A DNA stretch of 64,000 nucleotides from Geosiphon pyriformis (lineage: Eukaryota; Glomeromycota; Glomeromycetes; Archaeosporales; Geosiphonaceae). Position 1 is the stretch's first letter. Every line of letters starts with the position of its first letter. Where the stretch lies: positions 198,184 through 262,183 of the forward strand of contig JAAOMT010000134.1 of the NCBI GenBank assembly GCA_016748015.1. The letters run 5' to 3'. Shown here one piece after another: positions 10,738 through 21,456 of the stretch. The notes beneath the pieces were generated by a model, which saw only the letters and a program-made list of their open reading frames with translations, had not been told where the DNA came from and did no database searches. Position numbers and translations under genes: made by a program.

Positions 10738-11358
10738 AGCTCCGTTGAAATCTAATTCCTTTAATTCTCCTTCTTGAATTATTTCTTGAACTTCTTTTTT
10801 GAGTATTACTTGTGTTATTTGAATTTGTAATTTTTCAAATTGGGCATTGGTTATTTTTCCCAATTGATTACTTGTAACTGTGTCCATTGCTGTGTTGAGT
10901 AAGATTTCTGGTCGGTCTTAAAATCCCATATATAGCCGGTAAATGGCTCGAGCTTGTGTGGTTAGATTGTTCTTTCTCACAAATTGTTCCAGTTGTCTCA
11001 GTATTGTTGTGTCAAATAATCATTTTGTTTTGTTGGTGTACAAATTTTGTATATTTACGTGTTGTTCCAAGTAGAAATAGCAATAGTTTTTTGGAAATTG
11101 TTGCATCCACCAAGTCCAATTTTTTCTAGTAAGTTCTTGGTGTAGTCAGACTATTTGTTGTTCTTTTATGGCCACTTTTATCTTGGTCATAATCTTGTCA
11201 ACAACATTTTCAAGTCTTTTCTGTACTTTGTGTTGTAGTATCTTTGCCGTATTTTTGTAATGAATAGTTTGTTGATTGATTGTAATTTCTATTTCCTGGT
11301 GTTGAATTAATTGAAAAATTTGTTGGGCTAGTGAATAGATATTGTCTGTAATTTCCAT
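10738..11358 (-). pseudogene. G1 ORF downstream of integrase, unknown function
   Basis: One reading frame from ATG at 11358 runs to a TAA near the polypurine tract, about 206 codons, interrupted by three stops. Those seen as TGA or TAA sit where Trp or Gln would fit. The predicted protein is helical and rich in Gln, Ile and Glu (QQLRQLEQ-like runs, then TQARAIYRLYMGF). G2 (15126-15818) and G3 (52782-53390) have ORFs in the same position, with a weakly similar 'aRaiyRLy.gf..' segment. No signal peptide or membrane segment is evident, so an envelope protein is unlikely. The function is unknown. Confidence 0.6.
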
Positions 11359-11457
11359 TTTTCTGATCTCTTCTGTTATGTCAACTATGTTTTTTATATA
11401 TTCTTTTGTCGATCAATTGGACATATTGTTGTTGATGATAATTATTGGTTCTAGATC

Positions 11458-12795
11458 TCATGGAATTTCATCTGGTTGGACTAGTATTTTCTGTACTCTC
11501 AATTGTGGAATATTATTGGTAGATGCTGATGCTATCTGGTGATATGGTTTCAGTTGATTATCATGTGCTGCTTTGGCTAAGATTCTGTTGTCTAGTCTTA
11601 ATTTGTAAGCTTCATTTCCTAGAATTTCTTTTATGTGAAATAGTTTATCCCATTTGGGGTCGAATTTTCCACTCCATTGTTTTTCCACTTTGGTACAATG
11701 TAGTAATACTTTGTCTTCAATCTTGAATTTAACTGGTTTGTCTGGTAGTTGACTATCGTGTCTTTCTTTCTGTTTTTTTTGTGACTTTTGAATATTATCA
11801 GCTGCTCTTTTTTGTTTGTTTTCCAATGTTTTCATTAAGTCATATGTTTTTCTTAGCAATGTTTCTTGAAAATTTTCTTCTGTTATTGGTTCAGCTAGAT
11901 ATGTATTAATTTCTCTCTTTACTGGTAATGTTGCTGTTCTACCATATACTAATTCAAATAGTATTGCTTGTGTAGTATCTTGCTTCATTGTCCAATAAGC
12001 AAATAATACTAATGGTATGAACAAATCCCATTCATCCTGGTTTTCTTGGCTGAGTTTGGCAATTGTTTCACACAATGTTCTATTAAATCTTTCAACTAGA
12101 CTATTTGTTTGTGGATGATATAATGATAATAGTGGTCTCTTAATTCCGAATCTCTGGCTTAATTCTGCTAATGTTCTATTCACAAAGTGGGTTTCTTGGT
12201 CTGATAATAGTTCTTTTGGACATCTATGTCGACAGATCAAATCTTGATGAATGAATTTGGCAACGGATTCTGCATCCACTCTTTGAATTGCTTTCGCCTC
12301 TGGCCATTTAGTGAGATAGTTCATGGCTACTGCTATATATCTGTTTCCTCTGCTGGTAATTGTTAATGGTTCGACTAAATCAATTCTAATCTGGTCAAAT
12401 GGTTGTCCCATTTTGATTGGTCTTAATGGTTTACTGGGTTTTGTTCCTCCTCTTTGCTGACAAGCATCACAATTTTGAACATATTGAATAATGTCTGGGT
12501 ACATTAATGGCCAATAATATCTCTTTCTGGTTCTTTTCATGATTGCTTTTTTGTGAAAATGTCCTGCTGTTGGATTTGAGTGCATGTTAAATAATATGGT
12601 ATCTTTTTCTGACTTTGTAATTACTTTGGTTGGTTGATCTGGATTCCTTCTATTTTTCCGATAAAGTATATTTTGGTAAGTGATAAAATATTTTGATTGT
12701 TGTTTGATACTCTTTTGTTCTGTTTGAAATAAATTCTCCTTGAACTGTTGAGTGGTTATATAATGTTGAAGTTGTTGATATTTTTGTATGTTCAT
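11458..12795 (-). CDS. G1 integrase
   Basis: An open frame of 445 codons. An HHCC zinc domain is visible (HSNPTAGHFHKK, then CDACQQRGG). The catalytic core has Asp in IRIDLVEPL, Asp in LLSDQETHF and Glu in NSLVERFNRTL, so the DDE triad is complete. The C-terminal part (FKIEDKVLLHCTKVEKQWSG, KLFHIKEILGNEAYKLRLDN) is the usual Gypsy integrase C-terminal SH3-like region; I see no chromodomain. It joins element cDNA to host DNA. It sits after RNase H, as in Ty3/Gypsy. Confidence 0.93.
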   Translation of the reverse strand: MNIQKYQQLQHYITTQQFKENLFQTEQKSIKQQSKYFITYQNILYRKNRRNPDQPTKVITKSEKDTILFNMHSNPTAGHFHKKAIMKRTRKRYYWPLMYPDIIQYVQNCDACQQRGGTKPSKPLRPIKMGQPFDQIRIDLVEPLTITSRGNRYIAVAMNYLTKWPEAKAIQRVDAESVAKFIHQDLICRHRCPKELLSDQETHFVNRTLAELSQRFGIKRPLLSLYHPQTNSLVERFNRTLCETIAKLSQENQDEWDLFIPLVLFAYWTMKQDTTQAILFELVYGRTATLPVKREINTYLAEPITEENFQETLLRKTYDLMKTLENKQKRAADNIQKSQKKQKERHDSQLPDKPVKFKIEDKVLLHCTKVEKQWSGKFDPKWDKLFHIKEILGNEAYKLRLDNRILAKAAHDNQLKPYHQIASASTNNIPQLRVQKILVQPDEIP

Positions 12796-12956
12796 CTTTT
12801 ATTGTATTTTTCATTGGTATTGTTCTGGTTTTTGTTATATTTTTGGGTTTTAAAATGTTTTTAGATTTGTTTTATTCATGACAAACCGTCAGCATTTCTG
12901 TTGTCTTTTTCTTTCTTATAGTGTATAGTATAAGTATATCATAATAGTGCCATTTT

Positions 12957-13289
12957 CTATCTGGATTGGTGGCCATCATCAAATTCTTGCTTTTGAAGCG
13001 ACGTTAACCCTTTATAATCCGTGTATATATCAAACTTTTGGCTCAAGTATTTGTTCCACTTCATGACTGCCCAATAGATTGCCAAATGTTCTAGTTCTGG
13101 TGTTCTATAGTTCTTTTCGGCTGGTGTTAGACCTTGGCTGGCATAAGCTACTGAATGTTCTCTGCCATCTGGTTCCTTCTGAGATAGTACTGCTCTCAAT
13201 GCTTGGCCTGAAGCATCGGTGGTAATAATAAATGGTTTGTTGTAATCTGGGTAGATCAGTACTGGAGCTTGAATGAGCTTTCTTTTCAA
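12957..13289 (-). pseudogene. G1 RNase H
   Basis: The frame begins KRKLIQAPVLIYPDYNKPF. ITTDASGQALRAVLSQKEP holds the first catalytic Asp, and TPELEHLAIYWAVMKWNKYL holds the Glu. The third motif is YTDYKGL where TDHKAL is usual. The frame stops at 12957 and about 160 bases to the integrase start are disrupted. It is the RNase H that follows RT in Gypsy pol. Confidence 0.88.
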
Positions 13290-13319
13290 AATATCAAAAG
13301 TTTCTTGTTGACTTTTTGT

Positions 13320-14290
13320 TCATTCATATTTGGTATTCTTGGTTTGCAGATTATTGAATGGTTGAGCTATCTTTGAAAAGTTCTTTATAAAGCATTGATA
13401 ATAACTTGCAAATTCCAAGAATGATTTCAATTCAGTCACATTGGTTAGTACTGGAAAGTTCTTTACTATCTCTATTTTCTCTGAATCCATTTTGATGCTG
13501 TCTTTACTGACTATATGTCCCAAGAATTTTAGTTCTGTCTTGCCAAAGAAGCACTTTGTTGCATTTAACTTTAGTCCTGCTCTTTTTAGTCTTTCAAACA
13601 CTTGTTGAAGATGATGAAGATGATCATCAAATGTTTTTGAGAATACATTGGTGTCATCCAAATATACAATTACTGATTTCCACAATAAGCCAGTATAAAC
13701 AATTTCTATTAGCTATTGGAAAGTGGCTGGGGTGTTGGTCAAGCCAAATGGCATCACTTCAAATTCGAAATTCCCTTCTCTAGTGGTGAATGCTGTCTTC
13801 TCTTTGTCAGCTGAATTTATGGCTACTTGCCAATAACCACTATCTAAGTCTAATGTTGAGAACCATTTGTTTCCGCCAAAAGCATCAAATAATTTCTGTA
13901 TTTGTGGAGTTGAATAGCTGTCTTTACGAGTTATACTGTTGAGTTTTCTGTAATCCACACAAAATTGGATTTTCTCATTCTTTTTATGGACAAGTACTAC
14001 TGGTGACAATCATGGACTCATTGATAGTTGAATTAGCCCATTGTCAAGCATTCAGTTTATTTCTTGACAAATAATCTTGTGGCTGGCTGGCAGCACTCTG
14101 TATGCTCTTTGTTTGATTGGCATTGCATCTCCAGTCTTGATCTGATGCTGGATGATGTTAGTTCGGCCAAACTCATTTTCACTGGCAAAAATGTCATTGA
14201 AATTGTTGAGCAACATCTTGAGCTACATACATTGGAGTGGATCTAAGTTTCCCATGTTCATTTGTTCTAATTGTTCTGGTTAGAACAAAT
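13320..14290 (-). pseudogene. G1 reverse transcriptase
   Basis: The RT core is in one frame with a few stops. Frame 13713-14009 gives VVLVHKKNEKIQFCVDYRKL, STLDLDSGYWQV and VMPFGLTNTPATFQ, followed by a stop. Frame 13320-13685 gives SVIVYLDDTNVFSKTFDDHL with intact YLDD, then FFGKTELKFLGHIVSKD and LEFASYYQCFIKNFSKIAQP. The fingers upstream (14010-14290) read IKTGDAMPIKQRAYRVLPASH in the same frame. The active site is intact; stops prevent full-length translation. Confidence 0.92.
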
Positions 14291-14478
14291 AACATTCATC
14301 TCGTCCATAGATTGTTTGTGATGTGATGTCAACATATCCACAAAGTTGTGGAAAGTCTGGAATGGGGTTTGGTGGTTGGTCTTCTATTTCTATGGTTAAA
14401 TATCTGATGGTAGTTCCTTTTGGTATGTTAATGATATTGCCAGTGTTGTTGTAGATAGGAATTTTTATGCAGCTATAG
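14291..14478 (-). pseudogene. G1 linker before RT, downstream of dUTPase
   Basis: The frame reads from the G2 edge toward RT (KIPIYNNTGNIINIPKGTT, then PQLCGYVDITSQTIYGRDE). It continues the sequence at 22099-22310 that follows the dUTPase, so the two are one coding stretch separated by G2. Family not recognised. G3 has an equivalent stretch around 49330-49720. Confidence 0.6.
14475..14478. repeat. Target-site duplication of G2, left (ATAG)
   Basis: ATAG directly precedes TGTTACGGG; ATAG directly follows the other LTR end TAACA at 22099-22102. Confidence 0.6.
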
Positions 14479-15156
14479 TGTTACGGGTTGAAGTAACAAG
14501 CTAACGGATAGCAAGAGAGAACAGTATTGTATGGTGATGGAAATAAACAAAGAAGAAATTACAATAAGGGAGCAAATTGAATAAGTAGGAATTCAATGTG
14601 CATGATCAGTCTCATAAAAATCACAGTCGCTAATCTTTTCTTAAATCTAAAGGTAGAAGAATAGTCCATAATTGTCAACAAGATAACACTGCTGCTATTA
14701 TTCTATGCCTCAACTCGGCGATTCTTAGAATCAATAACAGGTATCATTGTACTTTTTAATCATTTTTTTATTCAATAAATTACAAGAGCAAGCCAATTGC
14801 TTTTCAGGCTAATTCTAACAAATACAAATCAAGAAGGGGAAAAGATAAGATATGTGAATGCCAACAAGTAGATACTTGAAGATAAGAAAAGGAGAATAAG
14901 CAATTATGAGAGGAAGTAATTAATATTGTTTATTTTGTTACTTTGATCATGTCTTTCTACAGCTAAGGGAATCATCACTTATATAGCTATCTAAAATGGT
15001 CAATGACCAGGTCAATGATCAGGTCAATGATCAGATCAATGGTCAGGTCATTGATTAGGTCAATGATCACTATCTAAAAATAGGGTGGCTAATTATATGA
15101 CATCAGTGGCTAATACATGTGATAATTAATAAAAACTATGTGTTTCAACCATAACA
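14479..15156 (-). repeat. G2 3' LTR (678 bp)
   Basis: It runs from TGTTACGGG to ATAACA and pairs with 21457-22098. It has six 12-base minisatellite units against three in the partner. Confidence 0.92.
14998..15069. repeat. 12-bp minisatellite, six units
   Basis: The consensus is GGTCAATGATCA. Units 1, 4 and 5 carry mostly transition variants. The partner LTR has three units at 21976-22011, which accounts exactly for the 36-base LTR length difference. Confidence 0.85.
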
Positions 15157-15818
15157 TCATCCTCTCCAAAGAGATTGAGCTCTGGCGAAATCAAACTATT
15201 TATGGGATAGTCTATGTAAAGGGTTTTGTCTAACTCAAAACTAACTAGTCTGTTGAAGTCTTTTGTGGATAGAATATATAGTACTTGAGACAAAATAAGC
15301 TTTGTATCCAAGAGACCAAATCTTTGTATAAGAGTTCTGGCTCTTCTTGCAATGGTCAAAACTCTTGGGACATCTAAATGTATAATGCCCAAAATTTCCA
15401 CTTGTATCTCTGAAGTTGTTTTCTTCATGAGCTTCATGTCTTCTATGATTTCACCAAGACAACCATAGAGTTCTAGTTGTCTTCCATATGACAAGTTTTT
15501 GTCTATGGGCAAGATTTCTTGTATTGTTTTTCCAATTGTGCTGGAAGGTAAAAGTATCACTGCTGTTATGCTTTCCAGCAGGTATTTATCCATTTTGCCA
15601 CCAATTCTTTCTCTTCTGGTAGTTGTTTTCTTTGGTCTAATAACAGTGTGAGTTCCACTGTTGTCTGTTATAGTGGTTTGTTTTCCGATAGTCAGAGTAG
15701 CATTTGGATAGTTTTTAATCCAGTACTCATGGAGAGTATAGAAAGCATTTTGAATGTTTGATCCAGGAAATAATTGTTCATGTTGATTGAAGATACCTCT
15801 GTTTTGGGAATAGTGCAT
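15126..15818 (-). CDS. G2 3' ORF, unknown function
   Basis: An intact frame of 230 codons, starting MHYSQNRGIFNQHEQ, lies downstream of integrase. It runs through the purine tract and 31 bases into the 3' LTR. A basic Thr/Arg patch (PKKTTTRRERIGGKMDKYL) is followed by a long helical part (LSYGRQLELYGCLGEIIED, then ARRARTLIQRFGLLDTKLIL). I see no signal peptide, membrane helix or cleavage site, so it is not envelope-like. It may be a late gag-like or accessory protein. It is the best preserved of the 3' ORFs and its lack of stops amid decayed neighbours is notable. Family not recognised. Confidence 0.7.
   Translation of the reverse strand: MHYSQNRGIFNQHEQLFPGSNIQNAFYTLHEYWIKNYPNATLTIGKQTTITDNSGTHTVIRPKKTTTRRERIGGKMDKYLLESITAVILLPSSTIGKTIQEILPIDKNLSYGRQLELYGCLGEIIEDMKLMKKTTSEIQVEILGIIHLDVPRVLTIARRARTLIQRFGLLDTKLILSQVLYILSTKDFNRLVSFELDKTLYIDYPINSLISPELNLFGEDDVMVETHSFY
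15157..15170 (-). other. G2 polypurine tract
   Basis: TTTGGAGAGGATGA on the element strand sits directly before the 3' LTR start TGTTATGG. It lies inside the coding sequence of the 3' ORF. Confidence 0.65.
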
Positions 15819-15945
15819 TTATTTATATCTAATTTTTGCTGATCATTTGGGTCGGTATTATCACAACAAGTAACCAATCAGGTCGTTTGTGATATTTTTT
15901 GAGTCGCGTGCCATAAACAGGGCAATCACTGAATATTGTTCTATA

Positions 15946-17141
15946 TTAATCTTGTAAGATATAAGAACCATTGTTCAAAACTTTGTTGACTATAAAAGAT
16001 CTTTTCCACTGGCTAGAGAATTTATTACCATAGACATTGTCTCTGTCTGAATGGTATTCCAAAACTAAGTCACCAACACTTAAGAAAAGTGTTTTATAGG
16101 TCTTTTTCTTTTTGAGCTTCTCTTGGAACTGTTTTATCTTTTCAAAGGCAATTATCCGTGCTTCTACCAATGAGTCAAGAATGGTACCTAGTCTTCTTTG
16201 CAAATGTCCTTGTAATCTCCTATTGTTATTTCTTCAAAAGGTATTGTTTCTATATCCATTTCTATTGATAAAGTTGCCATTTGTCCATAGAGCAGATAAA
16301 AGGGTTCATAACTTGTTATGTCATGATTCACAGTTCTGTAAGCAAACAAGGCTGAAGGCAATACTTTGTCCCATAGGTTGGTTTCTTCACTGGTTTTGGC
16401 TAAGGTTTCACATAGTGTTCTATTAAAATGTTCCACTAGGTTATTTGTTTTGGGGTGATAAGGGGAAGAGAGTTTATGACATATTCCCATTTTTCTGCAA
16501 AGTTCTTCAACCAGTGTACTGAGAAAAGCTCTTCCTCTGTTAGATAAAAGTTTTTTGAAACAGCCATGGTGACAAATGATATCTTTATAAATAAAATTGG
16601 CAATTGAGACTGCTGTTTGATCTGGGGTGGCTTTTGCTTCTACCCACTTTGTAAGATAGTTGGTAGCTGTAATAATGTATCTGTTGCCATCAGGAGTTAC
16701 TGTTAAAGGTCTAACAATATCTATACCAATTCTATCAAATGGTTGACCAATAGAGATTGGATGGATATCTTCCTTGCGATTGGGTTTTTCTCTTCTTTGG
16801 CAGGTATTACAGATTTTGATGTATTCAGCAATGTCTTTTCCCAAGGTAGGCCAATAATAGCGAACTAAAGTTTTCTGAATTGTTTTTGTTTTTCCAAAGT
16901 GTCCAGCTAATGGATCAGTGTGCATATTGTAGATCACAATTTCTCTTTCTTCAAATCTAATGACTCTCTGGGGGCAGTCAGGATCTTTTCTATTTCTTTT
17001 ATATAATTGGTTCTGGCAAATCAAATAGAAATTTGATTGTTTGTGCAAATGTTCTCTTTGCTGTCGAGTATAGTCTGGCGGGTATTGTCCTTTACCCAAA
17101 AATTTCATTAAAGCAGAGTAGTTGTCCAAGTCCATTATCAT
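15946..17141 (-). pseudogene. G2 integrase
   Basis: The frame 16188-17141 (317 codons) gives the zinc domain (HTDPLAGHFGKTK, then CNTCQRRE) and catalytic core. The first Asp is in IGIDIVRPL and the Glu in NNLVEHFNRTL. The second catalytic Asp is changed: KLLSNRGRAF reads SNRG where SDRG is usual, a G-to-A change. A frameshift near 16195 moves the C-terminal part to 15946-16203 (KIKQFQEKLKKKKTYKTLFL, VGDLVLEYHSDRDNVYGNKF). It is probably inactive. Confidence 0.9.
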
Positions 17142-17602
17142 GTTTGTTTGTGGGGAAGTTACAAATAATTAAGTTGGTTTGGTTTGAGAGGGTTTTACTA
17201 TCACTGGATGGTAAGTCTGGAGAGAGCATTGGTGTTTTGATGATTAGCTCCTTTGTGGTGTTGAATGTCATAGTCGAATTCGTCCAAGTGGAGTATTCAG
17301 CGAGTTATCCGTTTATGTTCCAGGTTTCTTTTGTTGTGTAGCCAAACCAAAGCTTGGTGATCTGTTACCACCAAAAATTTCACACCCTTAAGATATTTGT
17401 CCCAGTAGCTGGTAGCCCAAACTACTGCTAAGCATTCCTGCTCAGTAACTGAGTAGTTCCTTTCTGCTGGTGTGAGAGTTCTACTGGCATATGCTACAGT
17501 GTGTTCTCTGTTATCTTCATCTTTTTGGGAAAGAACAGCACCAAGTCCATAGCCAGATGCATCAGTGTGGAGGATAAAAGGTTGATCCAAATTAGGTTGC
17601 AT
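17142..17602 (-). pseudogene. G2 RNase H and connection
   Basis: The open part 17297-17602 has FILHTDASGYGLGAVLSQKD (first Asp), VTEQECLAVVWATSYWDKYL (Glu) and FLVVTDHQALVWLHN (third Asp). All three acidic motifs are intact. The frame continues past a stop into FDYDIQHHKGANHQNTNALS, the usual connection to integrase in Gypsy pol. Confidence 0.92.
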
Positions 17603-17695
17603 GAGGATGGGTTCTGTAACCAGTTTTTCCTTCAGAATTTCAAATGCTTTTTGTTGATGAGTGCCCCAGTGATAATTGATGTTTTTCCTAAGTAG

Positions 17696-18480
17696 CTAAT
17701 TGAGAGGAGCAGCAATTTTGGAGAAATCCTTGACAAACTTGCGATAATAAGAGGCCAAACCAAGAAAAGAGCGTAGTTCATGAACATTCATTGATTGTCT
17801 AATGTTTTGAACTTTTTCAATTTTGGCTGGATCAGGGAAGATTCCATTTTTTGTAATAAGATGGCCAAGGAACTGGGTGGATTGACATCCAAAGAATGAT
17901 TTGATTGGATTGATCTTGAGACCAGCATTTCTAAGGAGGTCAAAAACCTTTTGCAAATGTTCAAGGTGTTCATCCCAGGTTTTTGAGTACACCATTATGT
18001 CGTCCAAGTAGACTAGAACAAAGTTTTTTTTTACTGATTCAAATACTTTGTCCATTAAGCGTTGAAATGTGGGAGGAGCATTTGTGAGACCAAAAAGCAT
18101 GACTGTAAATTCGTAGGTACCATACTTGGTGATGAAGGCAGTTTTCTTTCTGCTTTCTGGATCCATCTCTACTTGCTAAAATCCAGCAGTTAAGTCAATG
18201 GTTGAGAAGAAAGTGGCACCATGGAATTGGTCTAGCATTGCATCAATCTTGGGAAATGGGTACATGTCTCTTTCAGTAATGGCATTTAATTGGAGATAGT
18301 CAACACAAAAGCATAAGATTCTTTTTTTCTTGGATACCACTACAACTGGGAATGCCCATTCACTCTTGGTTTCCTGTATAAATCCAAGAGTTTTCATTCG
18401 GGTTATTTCTTTTTTGATAAACTCATCATTGTGCCAGTTGGATTAATAGGGCTTCAAATGGATGGGGCGAGTTTCTTTGG
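17696..18480 (-). pseudogene. G2 reverse transcriptase
   Basis: Frame 18176-18397 has VVVVSKKKRILCFCVDYLQL, PKIDAMLDQFHGATFFSTID and LTAGF, then a TAG where Trp is expected. Frame 17696-18166 continues with KKTAFITKYGTYEFTVMLFG, FVLVYLDDIMVYSKTWDEHL (YLDD intact) and SFLGLASYYRKFVKDFSKIA. The upstream fingers are between 18400 and 18480. One or two stops separate otherwise intact pieces. Confidence 0.93.
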
Positions 18481-18498
18481 TGATGATGGTGTGTTGTA

Positions 18499-19804
18499 TC
18501 ACATGTGATGTCTAGGAGGTTCACCTTCTTTTGAAATAACTGGGCTGTTTCTAGCCAGTAGATTTTCAATGTCTACTTTTCTTTTTTCTGGAGAGGGTTC
18601 TCTTTGTTTTACAACCAGTGATTGGATTTCAGGTGGTTCGTTTTCAAAGGACTTTTGGACTTCTTTTATTTCCTCTTGGGGTATCAAGCTGATTGGTTTC
18701 CAATCTTTGTAATAGATCAGACAGGACATGCATTCATCGCTAGGAGAATACAATGGTTTGTCGCACCAGCACCAGGCACAAGGACCATGCCACCAATAAC
18801 TGTATTTGGCTTTCTTGCCTGGCTTTCTGTTAAAAGTTCTTCTGAGCATGTCATAATAAGGCCAGCAGATCAGCTTGCCATTGACAATAATTCTTTCTTT
18901 ATCTGCCTTGACATTATCCAGTGGTTTGCCATTGCTAATAAAGATTGTATAAGCGAGTTTAGCAGTTTCTTTTTGTTCTTTTTGTTCTTCTTCTTCCTCA
19001 CTTTCTTCATCATCTGATTCATCTGATTCATTTTCTTCTGGGCTCTGCTTGGATACTAGGGGAGTTGTCCAATGGCGACACTTAACCACAATGAGTTTTT
19101 CACCACATCTGATAGTTAGTTTACAGAGTTCATAATTAAGTAAAGCCTTTGCTTTCTTGAGCCATTCATTGCCAACAATGATGGTGTATTCTTTTGCTTC
19201 AGACACTTCCATATCAGTTTCAATGCTGATACCATTGATGTGAACAGGAATAGCTTTGGCTATGCCAAGCCCTTTTTTCTTATTACCATGCACATTGGTC
19301 ATTGGTCATTGGTCATGTGGATGGTTCATCAATTTTTCTGCCAATTGCTTCAAGAAAGTGTTTGACAATAACACTAACAGATAATCTACTGTCTAGGATC
19401 AAATCAATGAAGTAGCCAGCCACTTGGACTTTACAAATTAGAGGAATGACATTGCTATTGTCAACAAGTTCAGCTTGGCGAGAGCATTTGTTGGTTTTGA
19501 GTGTCTTTTTCTTTGGAATCAGGGATTTGTGAAGATCTTTTCTGAATTGTGGATGGGTCATCAATTAGCCAAAGGTTATATGTGCTGGGGTTTCCATAAG
19601 GTCTTTGACAACAGAATAGAGACCGGATTTTTGTACTATTTCTGGGGGTTCCAACTTTGGAGGGTTCTTGAAAACTTTGGCTTTTGGGGGCTCATTGTTG
19701 TCAGCAATTGATGTAGAAGTTTTATTGGGGTTTAGAACAAAATCAACTTTGGCTTTCTTCTTCTTTCTTGTGGATTCAGAGGGGTTGATTGCTAATTCAT
19801 TCAT
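18499..19804 (-). pseudogene. G2 protease with acidic and Cys-rich insert
   Basis: Frames 19565-19804, 19313-19564 and 18499-19302 read as one polyprotein stretch. The retropepsin site is FIDLILDSRLSVSVI, with DSG changed to DSR. A second conserved part is YTIIVGNEWLKKAKALLNYE. It is followed by an acidic run (EENESDESDDEESEEEEEQ) and a Cys-rich element, CAWCWCDKPLYSPSDECMSC, that could bind zinc. This insert lies where the dUTPase-bearing families have their cassette, but it differs in sequence and no dUTPase motifs are seen. Confidence 0.8.
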
Positions 19805-19922
19805 GTCATGGTCATCATCAGTTAAGTTAAAAGTGTAAAAGGGGTTTTCTTCTGGTTGGCTTGCACTCTTACCCTTTGGAGGTGCGCCTACCAGTTTAAA
19901 GGCTGATAAACAGTGGCTTCAA

Positions 19923-21302
19923 CTAGGAGATTCTCTCCAAAAAATTGATGTTGGCATGATTGGGTCTTTGGTTGGACACATTGTTGTTGTTAATCCTGTT
20001 GTTCTGAGCATCATTGTTTCTGGGAACTGGTGGAGGCAGTAGAGAATTGTTGCAATCTCTTGAAAAGTGTCCAGTTAATCCACAGTGATAGTATACAGGT
20101 GGGCCACGATTTTGTTGTCTTTGATAAGGTGGTTGTTGGGGCTGATTGAAGCGTGGTTCAAATCTGGGTCTTTGTGGTTGCTGATTTTCTCTGACTGCTT
20201 GGGCTAAGGGTTCTAATAACCGAGCAAGATTTGCTGTGAGTCTGTCTATTAACTGTTTATTTGGATCTTGAGTGTGAGTGGCAAAAGAAGTAGCAGCCAT
20301 TTAAGAGACAGGAGCCATGACAGGAACAGGAGCAAAAACTGATAGTGTAGATCCCAAGTGCATCTTTTGGTTGTTTTCAATTCTTTGTGCTAATTCAATG
20401 GCCATATCTATGGTGGGATTATTTTTCAGGGCCAGGAGGGGCCAAAGAGCATATAATAGATCAGTTCTTAATCCTTTTGTGAAAGAGTGAATTTTCTGCT
20501 CTTCTGTCCAATTTCTTCCAGTGTCTACTTGTTTAATTAACTTTCTGATTGCTTTGGCGTATTTGGTTACAATTTCACTGGGACCTTGGGTTCTTTCCAA
20601 TTCCATATGCCATTTTGATATTAATATTGGGATTCTGAACTTGTTTTCAACATTTGCTGGTGTCCATCTAACGATTTTTTGCTGGGCATTGGCATCTGTT
20701 TCTTGTGAGAACCAAGTAGCAGGAGATCCTTGAAGGTAGCCACCGACAATTTGGAATTTGTACTCATCATTATATTGATTGGCTGTAGTGGCTCTTTTAA
20801 AGTCATCCAACCATTCAATTGGATCTTGTGCATCATTTCTAAATAATGGTATTGGGGTGTTGTTTCTTCACTCTAGAGCAGTTTGTATATCTTGGAGGAC
20901 GGCCAGAATGTTTGCTTGCATGGGGTCATTAGCCATTGGTTCAGGGGTAACTGTTTGTGTAGACGAGTCTGATTCGCTTGATAAAAGATCAAAAACAGGG
21001 GCAGTTTGGTAGCTTTCTTCTTCTGTTTCAAAGAAAGTTTCAGTTGCTTGATGGGCAGCAATCCAAATGTGGATTTGATGATTCAGATATTCGAAATCAA
21101 GAGGCTGTTGTTTAAAGGTTGCAGAATATAAGAGCTGATTAATACTGTTGTTTCTTTCTTCAAAGTCGTTTTCAAAATAAGCTTGGTCAAAGTAATAGGT
21201 TGTATAAGCTGTGTAGGTTTCAGCTGAATGCTCATTCAGGAACCAGTTCCAAAAGTCTTGGAATTGTCTACTGGATTGTTCTTCAAGGGGGAAGCAGATC
21301 AA
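19923..21302 (-). pseudogene. G2 gag with damaged zinc knuckle
   Basis: A single frame from ATG at 21302 runs to about 19923 with two in-frame stops near 20868 and 20301. The matrix-like N-terminus has acidic EETE and EESD runs. The capsid-like retrotransposon-gag region has IEWLDDFKRATTANQYNDEY, GGYLQGSPATWFSQETDANA and YAKAIRKLIKQVDTGRNWTE. The C-terminal part is Gln/Pro/Arg-rich. The nucleocapsid knuckle reads YYHCGLTGHFSRDC, so the first Cys of C-x2-C-x4-H-x4-C is Tyr (TGT to TAT). Confidence 0.9.
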
Positions 21303-21433
21303 GCAGAAGGGCAGAGAATTAAGTTCAATGAAACTTTGGTCGTTTCTGTTGTGTGCTGCAAAGTGTTCTTCTGATTACTGTGGCAGATATGAGTAATCAC
21401 CCATACAATAAGGGAATAAGTGAATTTTGACAA

Positions 21434-21450
21434 CCTCACAGGGAGCACTA
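21434..21450 (-). other. G2 primer-binding site
   Basis: TAGTGCTCCCTGTGAGG on the element strand, six bases from the 5' LTR, closely resembles the G1 site TGGTGCTTCCTGTGAAG. TAG for TGG is a G-to-A change of the part pairing with tRNA CCA. Confidence 0.65.
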
Positions 21451-21456
21451 CTTTTA

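Noticed and set aside
15126-15818. Envelope-like gene of an errantivirus
   Set aside because: No signal peptide, membrane helix or furin-type site is visible.
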